The position numbers were made by a program, and so were the translations under genes. From the NCBI GenBank assembly GCA_022606425.2, contig JAHDVF020001258.1, forward strand, positions 310,001 to 374,000: 64,000 nt of DNA. Direction: 5' to 3'. The stretch comes from Lepidostoma basale. Its lineage: Eukaryota; Arthropoda; Insecta; Trichoptera; Lepidostomatidae. The notes under the pieces were generated by a model. It did no database searches. It was given only the letters and a program-made list of their open reading frames with translations, and had not been told where the DNA came from. Below are positions 1-9,570 of the stretch, in pieces (within the stretch, counting starts at the first letter, position 1; each line of letters begins with the position of its first letter).

Positions 1-158
1 GCTAGAAAAACTAATCGCTAATTTCGAAATTTGAAATTAAAAATGTGCAAAAAAAAAAAAAAAATTTTAATTACAGATTACATCAGTGTATGAATAAAAT
101 GAAATGAAAATTATTATTGTCGCCGTTTAAATATGTTTTTTCAGTAGGAAATACTTAC

Positions 159-408
159 TGACAACGCGGACTGCGATTGTGGGGTCATTGATACGCACTT
201 CCCAGAGCAGCGGCAGGACTTCGTCCATGATCTGACCCTTGTCCAGGCGGTCGATGGTGCGCTCGATGCAGCGCAGCACGCTGGCTATGATACGCAGGTC
301 GCCCTGGTTCTTCTCGAACAGGACGCGCGTCTTCGGGATGATCATCCTCCTCACTGCATACTCGTCCAGATAGTCCGACACGTCTGTCACGGCGTTGAGC
401 GCGGCGCT
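159..408 (-). CDS. Scyl2: SCYL2-like pseudokinase, exon (most 3' in window)
   Basis: This is the last exon of the gene visible in the window. On the minus strand it starts after an ATAG acceptor (AG at 409-410) and ends at a GTAAGT donor (rc of 153-158). It is 250 nt long, starts in phase 0 and ends in phase 1. It encodes helices that continue the HEAT-like region: SAALNAV, then YLDEYAVRRMIIPKTR, then SVLRCIERTIDRLDKGQIMDE, then VLPLLWEVRI. The LDK-xxx-DDVLP-type motif matches the region following the kinase-like domain in SCY1-like 2 proteins. SCYL2 is known as a clathrin/AP2-associated pseudokinase of endosome and trans-Golgi traffic; that role is inferred here from the family. No C-terminal clathrin-binding tail is visible because the gene runs off the left edge. 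Confidence 0.88.
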
Positions 409-1034
409 CTATGGACAGAGGTTACACATTAGCTACAGTAGTACTTCCATACAAACCGAAAAGCCGGGCATGCCTTAAAAAATCCATAATTAAACGATGT
501 TTTTTGCGCGTTTGAGCCGTCTGCGAATAAAATAATACCGCTGACATGCACATAAATGACCTAAGTGTATGTTTTGTTCCACTCATACGCGCCGTATTTT
601 ACGTACCGTGGGTAAGATACCCACAAATTCGCCTACATCCACATGTTTTGTTTCACTTTTTTCGATGGGCTTCGTATTGGACTAGCAAAATGTAAAAGGG
701 TCTTTGTCGCACTTATGTATTTTTGCCTTGTAATCATGTAGCTAAGTGCATATATAACAGAAGATTTTTTGTATGGATTTGAGGCTGGGCTGTTTCAAAA
801 TACATTATCGTGACCCTCTACTAATATTATAACACACAAAAGTCGGACGGGCTTGCCTTACTAGTTGACCCTAGGCACGCCACTGATTTAGGTAATGCCG
901 TTATAACAGACATACTTCAATATTATACGTAATGTACGATATTTCATTTTTGGTGGTCTTAAACTGCAGTTGGCTGTGTTTACAGTTCAAACGGATAGTC
1001 CCAGATCATCATAATATAACATATCATCATCATC
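409..1034. other. Intronic sequence, nothing recognised
   Basis: This is the acceptor-proximal part of the intron between the 3225-3378 and 159-408 exons. It is AT-rich and shows no convincing exon, RNA or transposon end. Confidence 0.5.
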
Positions 1035-1262
1035 ATCATTATCAGCCGTCTGTCATCCACTGCTGAATGTAGGCCTCTCCCAAAGCACGCCACCGCCCCC
1101 TATCCATTGCCGCTCCCATCCATCCATGTCCAGCAATCATCTTCAGATCGTCGGTCCAGCGGGCAGGGGGACGTCTAACTCTGCGGAATCCTGTACGCGG
1201 TTTCCACTCCAGAACCAGAAGGAAACTCAAATTGTATATACAATTATACAATTTGAGTTTCC
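1035..1262 (-). mobile_element. RTE-type LINE, C-terminal tail fragment (family R-a)
   Basis: The minus strand encodes RRVRRPPARWTDDLKMIAGH followed by GWMGAAMDRGRWRALGEAYI and QQW. This is the GRPP-x-RW-x-DD ... W ... AYIQQW signature at the very C-terminus of RTE-like LINE polyproteins. No reverse-transcriptase residues remain. The 3' tail is the CAT-rich run at 1024-1040 on the plus strand. It is a 5'-truncated, dead copy inside a SCYL2 intron. Confidence 0.8.
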
Positions 1263-1329
1263 TTCCTATATAATCCCCGTAACCCTTTTTATATTTTGTT
1301 AGGCATATTTAAAAAAAAAAAATTGTAAA

Positions 1330-1610
1330 TAGTCCATTGTTTTGACCGAAACACTATAATACTTCAACATTATTAACTGTTGTAAAGCGCATAATATCAC
1401 AATTGTTAGTATCCACTATTTAAGTATTGCGACATGTTTCGTAAACCAATATTGGCACCATTAAGTGTTACAAACTATTTGTTTGCTATGATGATGAACT
1501 GATGATGCCAACATCAGTTGGCGAAACAGTTGTTGCCTACTCAAAAATTGAATAGAAAAATTGTAATATAATTAAAGTGTTATAAGTTAATAAAATTTTG
1601 TTTGTACGAC
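1330..1610. repeat. Palindromic PLE-type repeat, family A, with hammerhead-like core
   Basis: Two inverted arms surround a short centre. The left arm begins with the recurring phrase TCCATTGTTTTG; the right arm carries CTGATGA (1499-1505), the stem TGCCAAC/GTTGGC, GAAAC (1523-1527) and GTT. That is the order of a hammerhead ribozyme core. The same repeat recurs at about 4910, 7485, 13425, 14150, 30800, 31737, 33940, 50770 and 56500. Adjacency to a PLE endonuclease at 50495-50765 suggests it is a PLE pseudo-LTR. The left-arm core is degenerate. Confidence 0.65.
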
Positions 1611-1778
1611 GAGGCATAGAGGAAAATAGCGATAGATTAAATGTGGCCTGGGTCTCTCTTGGTTCCTTGTATATTCTCTACGAGGATGGGGCCTAAGGAT
1701 TGAATGAGCGAAGCTAACGAAAGGAGTCGTTCGCCTATAACAGCTTCGGGTATGCGGTGGGAATCCTCTTTTACATAA
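1611..1778 (+). repeat. Dispersed repeat of unknown class (second copy inverted at 61424-61575)
   Basis: It shares blocks such as AACGAAAGGAGTCGTTCGCC, AGCTTCGGGTA and GCGGTGGGAATCC with the reverse strand of 61424-61575, where the same unit interrupts a LINE copy and is therefore mobile. No coding capacity or terminal repeats were seen. Confidence 0.55.
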
Positions 1779-2970
1779 AATTTAATAGTGAGGAACTAAA
1801 GAAAAAAGGTTTGTAAGATAAATAAAAATATGTACTGCAAATGTAGCCTCCTGCAGTTCGAAACCATATTTCGGACTGCAAATGTAGTCAGCGGCACTAT
1901 TAGGATAAAATACCAAGCAATAATATTCTCTCGAGCAGGTAAGAGTTTCCTATTCTCAGTAGAATAATAATATTCGAACGTATTTATGCAGAGCCGAACA
2001 ACGAAAAAGTAGCATCTATCTGTTTTCTCGTAGTTTGATTCTGCATGGATACGTTTGAATGTCATTATTCTAGGGAGAATAGCAAATACAAACCTGCTTG
2101 CTAGCATATTATTCCTAGATAATTAAAATTATTATCGCGAGCGAGTCTTTCTGGTACAAACAATGATATGTGATAACTTCACGTCACGTTGCTTTTAATA
2201 TTATTACAGTGCAAGCCAATATATACTGAAACACCTCTAGTATAAGATAATTATTCAATTGCAACTCTTGATACGAGTATATCAATGAAATTAGAAATGT
2301 TTTTTTCAAGTCACTAGGTGACTAAGAAATACTTTTCACCATTATTGGTCGGATCGTTTCTAAATTAATTCTAATCGGATTTAATTTTTACTCTATCTAA
2401 ATAATTCTAATACTAATAAGAACACACTGTGAAATTTTCAGTAAAATCGGCCCAGTAGTTTTATAACCTATAGAATATGCACATACAAACTTTTCTACCA
2501 ACTACCAAACTTCAACTACCAACTACCAAATTTAAAATTCTAGTTCATTGCAGATTTTTAATGTGTTATATCTACCAACTACCAACTTTTCTTGCCCTAA
2601 TCAAGTACACGTATTATAAAATATTTTCTGTACTATTATACAAAAAATAAAGCCGTAAATATTTCAATAAAATATTTGTAGTGATACGAATACGAAACAA
2701 TTTATATGTCAATTAAAAAAATTGCTAACGATGAATTGAATAATTACGTTATTAATTTAAATATGTGTGTTATTAATAATATTGAAAATAATTAAAACTG
2801 TGCATTATAGTATTACGGAGTAATATCAGATTTCCCGAACGTAATTTATTTAAAATAGATAATATAAACCTATTCTTATTAAAGTAATCGCAGTATCACA
2901 GAGTTTGCTCTGTTTACCTTCATACAACGGAATAGAAAAAAATTCCCTAATTATGAATGTGATTATACCT
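1779..2970. other. Intronic sequence, no gene recognised
   Basis: AT-rich sequence. The stretch around 2440-2580 has short direct reiterations of CTACCAACTACCAA and an AAAATCGGCCCAGTAGTTTT phrase typical of decayed insect repeats, but no element end can be fixed. The 103-codon open frame at 1796-2107 (minus) has no recognisable domain and is probably spurious. Confidence 0.45.
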
Positions 2971-2972
2971 TA

Positions 2973-3209
2973 AAGCCGTGGCACACTGTTTTAAACAAGC
3001 TCTCCACATCGGTCTCCACCGGCGGTTTAAAACTGTGTAGACACTTGTTTGAAACCAAAATTCGTTTGACCTTCAACAACCTTTGTGGACGGACGCGCAT
3101 AGTATGCGTGTTGTAAACTGTTGTAAACACGCATTCCACATGTGGGGCTCCACATTCCACCAAGGTCACCCTTGTGTAGAGCTTGTTTCAAACAGTGTGG
3201 CACGGCCTT
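2973..3209. mobile_element. 237-bp MITE with ~40-bp TIRs, TA target site
   Basis: The ends are imperfect inverted repeats: AAGCCGTGGCACACTGTTTT at the left, and the right end read on the reverse strand begins AAGGCCGTGCCACACTGTTT and continues through ACAAGCTCTxCACA. TA dinucleotides flank both ends (2971-2972 and 3210-3211), as in Tc1/mariner-type insertions. It has no coding capacity. Its right end lies only 13 bp from the GT donor (3223-3224) of the next exon. Confidence 0.8.
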
Positions 3210-3224
3210 TATTCTAAGATTTAC

Positions 3225-3378
3225 CTGTATCTGGATGGTGGTGCTGTCGAAAGCACTATACAAGAGCGGCAGCACCTCGGAGCGTATCTCCTCGCGTGGG
3301 GTCTTCTCCAGCACATACTGCAGATTCTCCAGGATGGTCACAGAAGCCTGGATGGACTTAGGAGACGAAAAAATCTGC
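3225..3378 (-). CDS. Scyl2: SCYL2-like pseudokinase, HEAT-region exon
   Basis: The exon is 154 nt. The acceptor on the minus strand is TGTAG (AG at 3379-3380) and the donor is GTAAAT (from 3224 down). One nucleotide completes a split Lys codon from the upstream exon, then 51 codons follow, ending in phase 0 after the residues IQIQ. The peptide runs QIFSSPKSIQASVTILENLQ, then YVLEKTPREEIRSEVLPLLY, then SAFDSTTIQIQ. The block FxxPKxIQxxVTxLENLxxxL-KTPxEEIxxxVLPxxY...IQIQ is strongly characteristic of SCYL2 and helped identify the gene. Plus-strand open frames over this exon are shadows. Confidence 0.92.
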
Positions 3379-3740
3379 CTACAATTACAGATAAGCATAT
3401 TTATTAATATGGGCACGGTAATGCATTAAATACGATCGAATTTTTCGTAGACTCGGAATACTTAAAACATATTTTATGACAGCTCTTGGTAATTCTGCAA
3501 CAAAAGTTTTTTTTTCTTTTGTAAAGTTCTAACTAAAATGTCGTTATAACTTCCACCGAAGTCATAAAAGAAAAGTTTAAATGTTATTATATCTTCACGG
3601 TTTTTGGACGTTTTTGAGTTCTCGTGTTCTTTGTAACTATGCTAAAAATAATTAAATGTCTTTATACGAGGGATTTTAGGGAAAGGGCATTATAAAACAA
3701 AATATTTCGAGGCCATAGTATCATAGACAATTCATGATAA
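3379..3740. other. Short intron segment, nothing recognised
   Basis: This is part of the 1,172-bp intron between the 4551-4696 and 3225-3378 exons. It is AT-rich with no repeat end or conserved block. Confidence 0.5.
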
Positions 3741-3744
3741 TTTA

Positions 3745-3980
3745 TCTATGTATTGTTTATTGTTTATTATACAATGATTTAAAACTTCATATTAAATTAT
3801 AAATTCAAATGAAAACGTTTGTTTTCTAAAAAGTTTTATTATATTTTATAGAAATGATAAATTTACATTGCTAAGGTATTAAAATTTTTTGCATTGTATT
3901 GCATTTGATAACGCCCCAGCAAGGCAAAATCTGTCATTCCTTCAAAATATAATTATACTTTTAAAAAAATATTTTTTTTT
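3745..3980. repeat. Palindromic repeat, family C (TTTGATAATGCC... type)
   Basis: The left arm reads AAACGTTTGTTTTCTA...AGTTTTATTATATTTTAT and is followed by an inverted arm containing GCATTTGATAACGCCCCAGC, AAGGC and TGTCATTCC. The family consensus, seen best near 57300 and 57715, is TTTGATAATGCC, a short loop, AGGCGAAACATGTCATTCC, then AAACGTTTTCATTCG. Other copies are at 6700, 7600, 12625, 21800, 30490, 40415, 44920, 57280 and 57630. Confidence 0.6.
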
Positions 3981-4317
3981 GCTAGAAGTTTTATTTCCGA
4001 AGATTTACTATCGAAACAGCTTCATCGTCCGCGCCGTATTATATGACCAGTGCCGGATTAGCCATTTATCAGAAGTAACAAGTACCATGGGCCCGCATTT
4101 TTGAAGGTCTCGTGCCTAGATCAGGAAATGTTCAGCTTGCAAAATTTTTTTTTTGAGATAATTTTTTTTTCAGCCTTTTTTTTGATTTTCCGATAAAGTC
4201 GTTTTTTCTTTTCTTTTTCTCATTGGAAGATGTTCTTGAAAATTTCATTATTTACGCCTATAGTTGAGTACAATCAAATATTAAATGCCGGTCATGTAAG
4301 CAATCACATAAATCAAA

Positions 4318-4475
4318 TATTAAAGTCGGAGAAATCGACGCGCGTGCATGACACGATCTTTGAATGTTAAGGAAGCGAGTGAAGTATGTCACGAAAGAAC
4401 AGTGTGACGGTCCATGCTTTTTGCCCATTCCTTTGGGGAGACCGCGTGAGGGTTATTTAATTAGTTAGTTAATTT
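4318..4475 (+). mobile_element. RTE-like LINE (GTTA-tail family), 3' end
   Basis: A 3'-terminal fragment running from AGTCGGAGAAATCGACGCGC through AACAGTGTGACGGTCCATGC to a decayed GTTAGTTA tail. The matching part of better copies encodes SRRNRRACMTRCMNVEEARE and CQDRVVWRSILS. It ends 75 bp from the 4551 exon border. Confidence 0.8.
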
Positions 4476-4550
4476 GAAAAAGGGCAATTTTGGTTATATA
4501 TGTTTTAGGGTCCGCGCTGGCATAATCCGGAACTGGGTGTGACAACTTAC

Positions 4551-4696
4551 TTGAGTGTGGGAACCATGTGGATCTCATACTCTTCCATGGAGGACTCCTT
4601 GACCATGAACATGACGGGCATGAGCACGGCGGCCAGCACCTCGCCCATGTTGATCTCCAGCTGCAGGTTGGGCCAGACATGTTGCCACCACAGTTT
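4551..4696 (-). CDS. Scyl2: SCYL2-like pseudokinase, exon
   Basis: The exon is 146 nt, with acceptor TTGTTGCAG (AG at 4697-4698) and donor GTAAGT (4550 downwards). It begins in phase 0 and ends in phase 2. The peptide is KLWWQHVWPNLQLEINMGEV, then LAAVLMPVMFMVKESSMEEY, then EIHMVPTLK. The alternation of amphipathic helices and the ...EEYExxxxPTLK ending correspond to the SCYL2 segment just downstream of the kinase-like fold. The plus-strand frame 4568-4753 and the minus frame 4465-4680 are shadows in other frames. Confidence 0.9.
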
Positions 4697-4904
4697 CTGC
4701 AACAACACCAGTTAGTTATAAATGTCTACCTTTCCTTCATGGAAAAACAATGAAACAATGAAAGATCATCGCCATTATCAATTTAATAAATTCCCGCATT
4801 GAAATTAATGATTTTTAACATTCATTTTGAATTAGGTCGCTCATTTTCGCAATCAGTTAACATTTTATGAGATAACTTTCAAAATACAAAACGCTGTTTA
4901 TGGT

Positions 4905-5062
4905 ATCACATTTTTTTATTATTCACAACAGCTGTCGCGAAAAACAAAAAGTATATAAAACAAATTGTGATATTATAACCAGCGCTTTATATCTAAACTG
5001 TTAATAATGTTGAAGTATCGTAGTGTTTCAGCCAAAACAATTGACAATTTTATTAGGTAATA
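4905..5062. repeat. PLE-type family A repeat, partial arm
   Basis: It contains ACAGCTGTCGCGAAAAA, AATTGTGATATTATAA, TGTTGAAGTATCGTAGTGTT and CCAAAACAATTGAC, matching the outer arm of family A. The core box CTGATGA is missing. The following non-LTR copy begins at its edge. Confidence 0.55.
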
Positions 5063-5064
5063 AT

Positions 5065-6175
5065 ATAAATTATCGGTGTGCCTCAAGGAAGCACACTCGG
5101 ACCATTGTTGTTTCTACATCGACCCGCTATGCAGACTTGTAACTGAAGGGAAAGACGACACGGTACTCCAGTTTAAGATGAACACATAGGAGAAGAAGCA
5201 TTCAAGAAGGCAACTAAAGGACTAAAAATTGTGAAATATTGGTTGGACAATAATCTTTTTACTTTAAATAAAAATAAAACGATTTACCAAACTTCAACTA
5301 TTGACAATATACGAGAACTATTAGGCAAAGATAATCTCATTATACGTAAATTTAATAATAACAACAACTGCAAATGCCTGTCGCTGACTAAAATTAATTC
5401 TGCCAAATACTAAGAATCCATTTAGAGGATCAGCTTAGATGGACAGATCAAATTGAAGCTGTCTCCAAGAGAATCAGAAGCCTTATTTACATTTTTGAAT
5501 AAAACAAAACTGTGTATTATGCTTTCGTGCAATCCACCCTAAACTAATACGATGGGGAAGAACTACAATAACTACACTTAACGCAGTTATTGTAGCCAAA
5601 ATTACAATTATTAGAGTTATTAACAAAAAAACATATCTTTACCCCTCTGACCAACTATACGATGAATTTCAAGTACTGGACATGATTCAACTACATTTAA
5701 AACATTTAGCGGTGCACTATCACAAGGACACCAACAGACACATAAAAGGACAACAAACTTATAACACACGCAACAAACATAACCATGCTGTATCAAAAAT
5801 TAAAACTTCTTATGCACAAAGACATTACTACTATGGACCAAACTATATACAAACAAAATTATAAACGACCAAAAGAAAATGACAATGATTTCAAAAAACA
5901 TGTTACTTCAAAGACATTAAAAAATTAGAGAAAGTAATAGAGAAAAAAATAAGGATATAATTTTAAATAGTGTTATAATATATTTTATAAGATATTTAAT
6001 TTAAAATTATTAAAAATTATGATGTGTTTTGTACCCCTTTTTAATTGTTCCCTAAATTTGTAATTTATATATTGAGCTAATATAGAGTGCGTAAAATACC
6101 TCCTTAAAACCGGTTACCCCAGTTGGGAGGTATAAAAACCATGTACTTGGTAAATAAATAATAAATAAATAATAC
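5065..6175 (+). mobile_element. 5'-truncated non-LTR retrotransposon (jockey/CR1-like), degenerate
   Basis: The plus strand opens with GVPQGSTLGPLLFLHR, the conserved fingers/palm motif upstream of the catalytic YADD box in non-LTR reverse transcriptases, followed by GRKTTRYSSL-type debris with stops. Downstream frames include a His/Lys-rich C-terminal segment (5682-5864: QLHLKHLAVHYHKDTNRHIK and NTRNKHNH). The 3' end has CCGGTTACCCCAGTTGGGAG and an (AATA)n tail at about 6152-6176. It cannot be functional because of many stops. Which clade it belongs to is uncertain. Confidence 0.75.
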
Positions 6176-6179
6176 GATT

Positions 6180-6252
6180 AATTGTTTCTTGAACAATGAT
6201 GTAAAACTCCACATTAAATAATTAATACTAATGACAACGTCTGTTTTATACA
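6180..6252. repeat. Family C repeat fragment
   Basis: TGTTTCTTGAACAATGATGT, AAACTCCA and TTAATACTAATGACAACGTC match the outer half of the family C repeat. Confidence 0.5.
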
Positions 6253-6255
6253 TAC

Positions 6256-6700
6256 AAACAACCGAACCATTACGCCGTTTCTCCGCAAGGGTAGGCCGAG
6301 AGAATGGACCGCCACACTACTCTATCCTGACACACCCCTTTAGCTTCCTCCACAGTCATACGACGAGTCATACACGCACGTCGATTATTACGACTTTAAA
6401 CATGACAACCTTTTAAATTTGATCAATTTGGTCATGCTATATTTTCCTCGGTTTACCTATACTTTCTTAACCATCCTTTCTCCTGGAAATGGAAATGGAA
6501 ATGGAACCAACGCAGCAATCCTTTCATTATTTTGTTCATAATACCTTCATTCGCTCTACGTTTCTTTCTTATATCAGCATTTGAGATTCTGTACATCGTT
6601 CTAACACACATTCGTCTTGGGAATCTCATCTCTACCGCATTTATTCTGCTTTCATCCTTCTTCTACCAGATCCATGCTTCGCTTGCGTACTGTTTTATGA
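6256..6700 (-). mobile_element. RTE-like LINE (GTTA-tail family), 3' part
   Basis: Read on the minus strand it covers the DRISNADIRK-like segment, GNAI-type and FGHMERM-type remnants and the VVWRSILSAYPCGETV-like end. The sequence AGAGAATGGACCGCCACACT is the reverse complement of the conserved 3' block. It is internally deleted and interrupted by stops. Confidence 0.8.
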
Positions 6701-6850
6701 TAGTTTTATTATATTTTATGGGAATGACATGTTTCGTCTGTCTACATGTATACATTTGATAATGCTATAGACAGGCGGAACATGTCATCCCCATAAAAAA
6801 TAATTAAACTTGTATATAACAGACGTTTTTATTCGTATTCATTATTTAAA
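6700..6850. repeat. Family C palindromic repeat
   Basis: AGTTTTATTATATTTTATGG, GAATGACATGTTTCG, a centre around TTTGATAATGC, then inverted GAACATGTCATCCCCATAAA and AGACGTTTTTATTCG. Two arms face each other. Confidence 0.6.
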
Positions 6851-7049
6851 ATTGAGTTTTTATTTATTAAATAACTTCTTCTGCTTTGTCTTTACTTCGA
6901 CAGCGAGTGGTGTCGCGAAATCAGTATATCGTGAAAAAACATGTTTTCTTATTGATTAAGATAATATAATGATTTCACTGAAATCTCTCTCACTCCATTT
7001 TAAACAATAATAATTAAGACCATGTTTTTTAATAACTTCGTAGAATTTT

Positions 7050-7200
7050 GTCCCTTTTTCGACAGGGATACGTTTAGCCAGGCTGGCTGGCGCCGACAAA
7101 CTGAATCTAGTTTGTCGATGCCAGCAAGTCTGGTGAAACCGGTCGCAAGAGAAAAAAATACAAAAGTGGAAGCAGTTTTTAAAAAACATAGTTTTATTGA
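7050..7200. repeat. Palindromic repeat, family E (GACCGGTTTC type)
   Basis: Two inverted arms: TCGACAGGGATACGTTTAGC, CAGGCTGGCTGGC, GCCGACAAACT / AGTTTGTCGATGCCAGC, AAGTCTGGTGAAACCGGTCG. The right arm has the hairpin CCAG...CTGG followed by GAAAC-CG-GTC. Other copies are near 36560, 55395, 57205 and 58790. The open frames over it on both strands simply mirror the palindrome. Confidence 0.6.
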
Positions 7201-7319
7201 ATAGTTATTAAGATATATCTGTAAAATCATTAGATTTATTTATTTATTATTTTTTTATATATTTAAAATATAATGTGTCTTAACACTTTGATATAATTTT
7301 ATACAAACACTTTTTTAAT

Positions 7320-7462
7320 GGTTGGTTAAATCGAAATGCGTGGATGATACAATGTACGGATGATGAAAAAGCGAGAGAATTATGTCAGGAAAGAAAATGT
7401 GGCAGTCCATTCTTTCGGTCTACCCCTTCGAGAAGACGGGGTGATGGATTGTTATGCAAAAA
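7320..7462 (+). mobile_element. RTE-like LINE (GTTA-tail family), short 3' end
   Basis: Contains AATTATGTCAGGAAAGAAAA, TGTGGCAGTCCATTCTTTCG and GTCTACCCCTTCGAGAAGAC, ending at GGTGATGG. It is about 140 bp, severely 5' truncated. Confidence 0.75.
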
Positions 7463-7484
7463 GTTACATTTTATACACTGAAGA

Positions 7485-7600
7485 AAGTGCACACTTATTA
7501 GAATAATATAATATTGTTAAAACAGCTGTTTTGTCAACCAAAGTTGGCGTTATCAGACGTTATAAACAACTTTATGCATATTTACTGTTTCTTGAAGAAT
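7485..7600. repeat. PLE-type family A repeat, partial
   Basis: Reverse complement of ACGTCTGATAACGCCAACTT, TGGTTGACAAAACAGCTGTT. The core is altered (CTGATAA, and GAAAC changed to CAAAAC), so no hammerhead activity is expected. Confidence 0.5.
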
Positions 7601-7765
7601 TATTTAAAAGTCTATATTAAATAATTAATACGAAGAAAACTTATTTTTCTAGAAATTTTATTTCACCTTAGGCATGCAAACGTGTCATATCCATAAATTA
7701 TAATAAAACTTCTAGAAAACATTCGTTTTTATTCGTATTAATTGTGTGTTATACAACTCCTGTCA
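7600..7765. repeat. Family C palindromic repeat
   Basis: Left arm TTAATACGAAGAAAACTTAT; centre GCATGCAAACGTGTCATATC; right arm CATTCGTTTTTATTCGTATT. Confidence 0.55.
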
Positions 7766-8564
7766 GTTTGTAAAATTTATTTAAAAAATATATTTACTTT
7801 TTTTATATTTACCTAATGTATAAAGCATTGGGAAATTCAATGAATATGTTGTTTTATACTAAATCAATACATTGTTTTTATTGTTTTTTAAAAAAAAATA
7901 TGTTTAAATGAATTAGTGTTTTTAAAATACTATAATAAATATGATATAAAGAAAACGTTTAAATTTTATGTGGGATAACGTCATTCTCATGCTATAAATA
8001 TATTAATATACGGTGTATAAATAAATAAAAAACTTAAGTTATTATTTTTTATTTAGAAGTGCAACAACCAACATCTGATAAAATAAAATAATGCAAAATT
8101 GTATTATATTATATAATAATTTAACAGATTTCGTTTTACATTACCATATATTTTGATGTATCTAAAGAACCCATGTTAATAAAATAATCACACAAATTGT
8201 TATTTTATTATAATGGAAGAGCTGAAAACAACATTAAAAAATTCTTTTGTGTAAGGAAGGATGTAAGCCGAGATCGGAGTCTCTTTACAAACTTGAAAAG
8301 CTGGAAGCGGATGCTGCAAAGAGTTGAAGAGAGATTGCATGAGAGTAGAGATTAATGGAGAGTGCTACAGCGGTGAGGAAAGTGTCTCTTAAGATAAATT
8401 TGAAATATAAGAAGTTTAAAAAATATGATGGAACAAGCTTCCTTTAGAAATAGTTTTAAATTCTTTAATATTATATCCTTCTTCTTCTTCGTATCAACGA
8501 CAAGCTAGTCTTGCAAATAAAATTATATTTTATCGCATATTTCACTTGTCATTGTGATGGATAT
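7766..8564. other. Intronic sequence, nothing firmly recognised
   Basis: Very AT-rich to 8200. At 8200-8400 there is a less AT-rich stretch (AAGGAAGGATGTAAGCCGAG, AGCTGGAAGCGGATGCTGCA) that may be a decayed LINE tail, but no motif decides it. Confidence 0.35.
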
Positions 8565-8735
8565 AGATTATAACTAAACTAACTAACTAACCATCACGAA
8601 CGTCTATCTGAAGGGACAGGCATAAAGAATGGACAGCCACACTTTAACCGATGCGGTACTCCATCCTTCTCTTTTCGCCCCCGCGGGAGACGCGGTGTGA
8701 TGGGCTGCGAACCTCATTCAGTCCTCGATCTCGCT
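8565..8735 (-). mobile_element. LINE-derived short element (5'-3' fusion), partial copy
   Basis: On the minus strand: GAGGTTCGCAGCCCATCACA, CCGCGTCTCCCGCGGGGGCG, then the junction CGCATCGGTTAAAGTGTGGC, then the 3' block and TTAGTTAGTTAG tail. See the full-length copy at 23895-24520. Confidence 0.8.
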
Positions 8736-8737
8736 AA

Positions 8738-8828
8738 TATGGAAGACCTCGATCTATGAGGAGACCGCGTTTAGCAGACTGATTGCTCTTTCCACCGGTG
8801 TCATCAGAGTATGAGGAATTATGAGTAA
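8738..8828 (-). mobile_element. Jockey-like non-LTR element, small 3' fragment
   Basis: GAGGAGACCGCGTTTAGCAG, ACTGATTGCTCTTTCCACCG and GTGTCATCAGAG match the 3' region of the jockey-like copies at 23290-23645 and 37370-38110. Confidence 0.65.
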
Positions 8829-8864
8829 AAACGCGATTTTTAAACTACACCAAAATATCTTCTT

Positions 8865-9105
8865 TTTCTTCTTCTTCTTCTTTTAATAGATCTGACGATC
8901 TGTGACACAGAAATCATGTTGGATGATGAGATCCAGCTGTCCCTCCATCTCTTAGACGGTCTTCAAAGTGGGTGGTGTCCGGAGGGGACTTCATAAGCGG
9001 CTGTATATGCAGGTCTGTCACCATACATTCGGGCTACATGGCCCTCCAGTATCTTCTTCTGGATCTACTTCACTGCTCGATATTCTGTATTTCGATATAT
9101 TATAT
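8865..9105 (-). mobile_element. RTE-type LINE C-terminal tail (family R-b)
   Basis: Contains TGATGAGATCCAGCTGTCCC, TCCATCTCTTAGACGGTCTT and ATATGCAGGTCTGTCACCAT. The minus strand reads as RPSKRW-RDSWISSSN-type tail with a GHVARM-like block. The tail is TCTTCTTCTT (reverse GAAGAA) at 8858-8882. Sister fragments are at 11949-12200 and 20755-21790. Confidence 0.65.
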
Positions 9106-9559
9106 ATTACAAAAATATATAAAATTGAAATAAGCTGATTAAATCATATACTATGTATTAAAGCGTGAAGTCTAATAAATAATTTGGAATATAAAAGTCA
9201 GTCAATTACGTTTGCTGAAATGTTTGAAGAGCTCCAATTTCCCGGTTTTAATACAAATTACACGAGGCAGGTGAGGCGGTGAAAATTGAAAAACGTAGAA
9301 ATGTACAAGCGCGTTTTGAGTAGGGTTCTCCGGCGAGGAAGGATGCTACGGGAGCAGAGGTACGCTCCCTTTATACGTTAGTTTAGACCTTTTTGGAATC
9401 ATCGGATTCAACAAATTATCGCGTAACAACTTGACAGGACATTTATACTATAACAAACTAATTCGCTTTTGATACTATACGAATTGAGTTTTTTTGCAAA
9501 CGTCAAAATCAATCAAATCGTGGGTATTCTGCGAAAAAGCACTAAGTCAAAATTACTAA
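9106..9559. other. Intergenic/intronic, nothing recognised
   Basis: No feature supported. A slightly GC-richer patch at 9310-9380 (GGGTTCTCCGGCGAGGAAGG) is unexplained. Confidence 0.4.
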
Positions 9560-9570
9560 TTCTGAGATAA

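Noticed and set aside
3142..3429. Two plus-strand ORFs of 95 and 74 codons
   Set aside because: They are antisense to the SCYL2 exon and cross the MITE; no domain.
4465..4753. ORFs on both strands over 4551-4696
   Set aside because: They are shadows of the SCYL2 exon, which uses another frame with splice borders matching both neighbours.
7000..7230. Three small ORFs near 7000-7230
   Set aside because: All are mirror readings of the family E palindrome.
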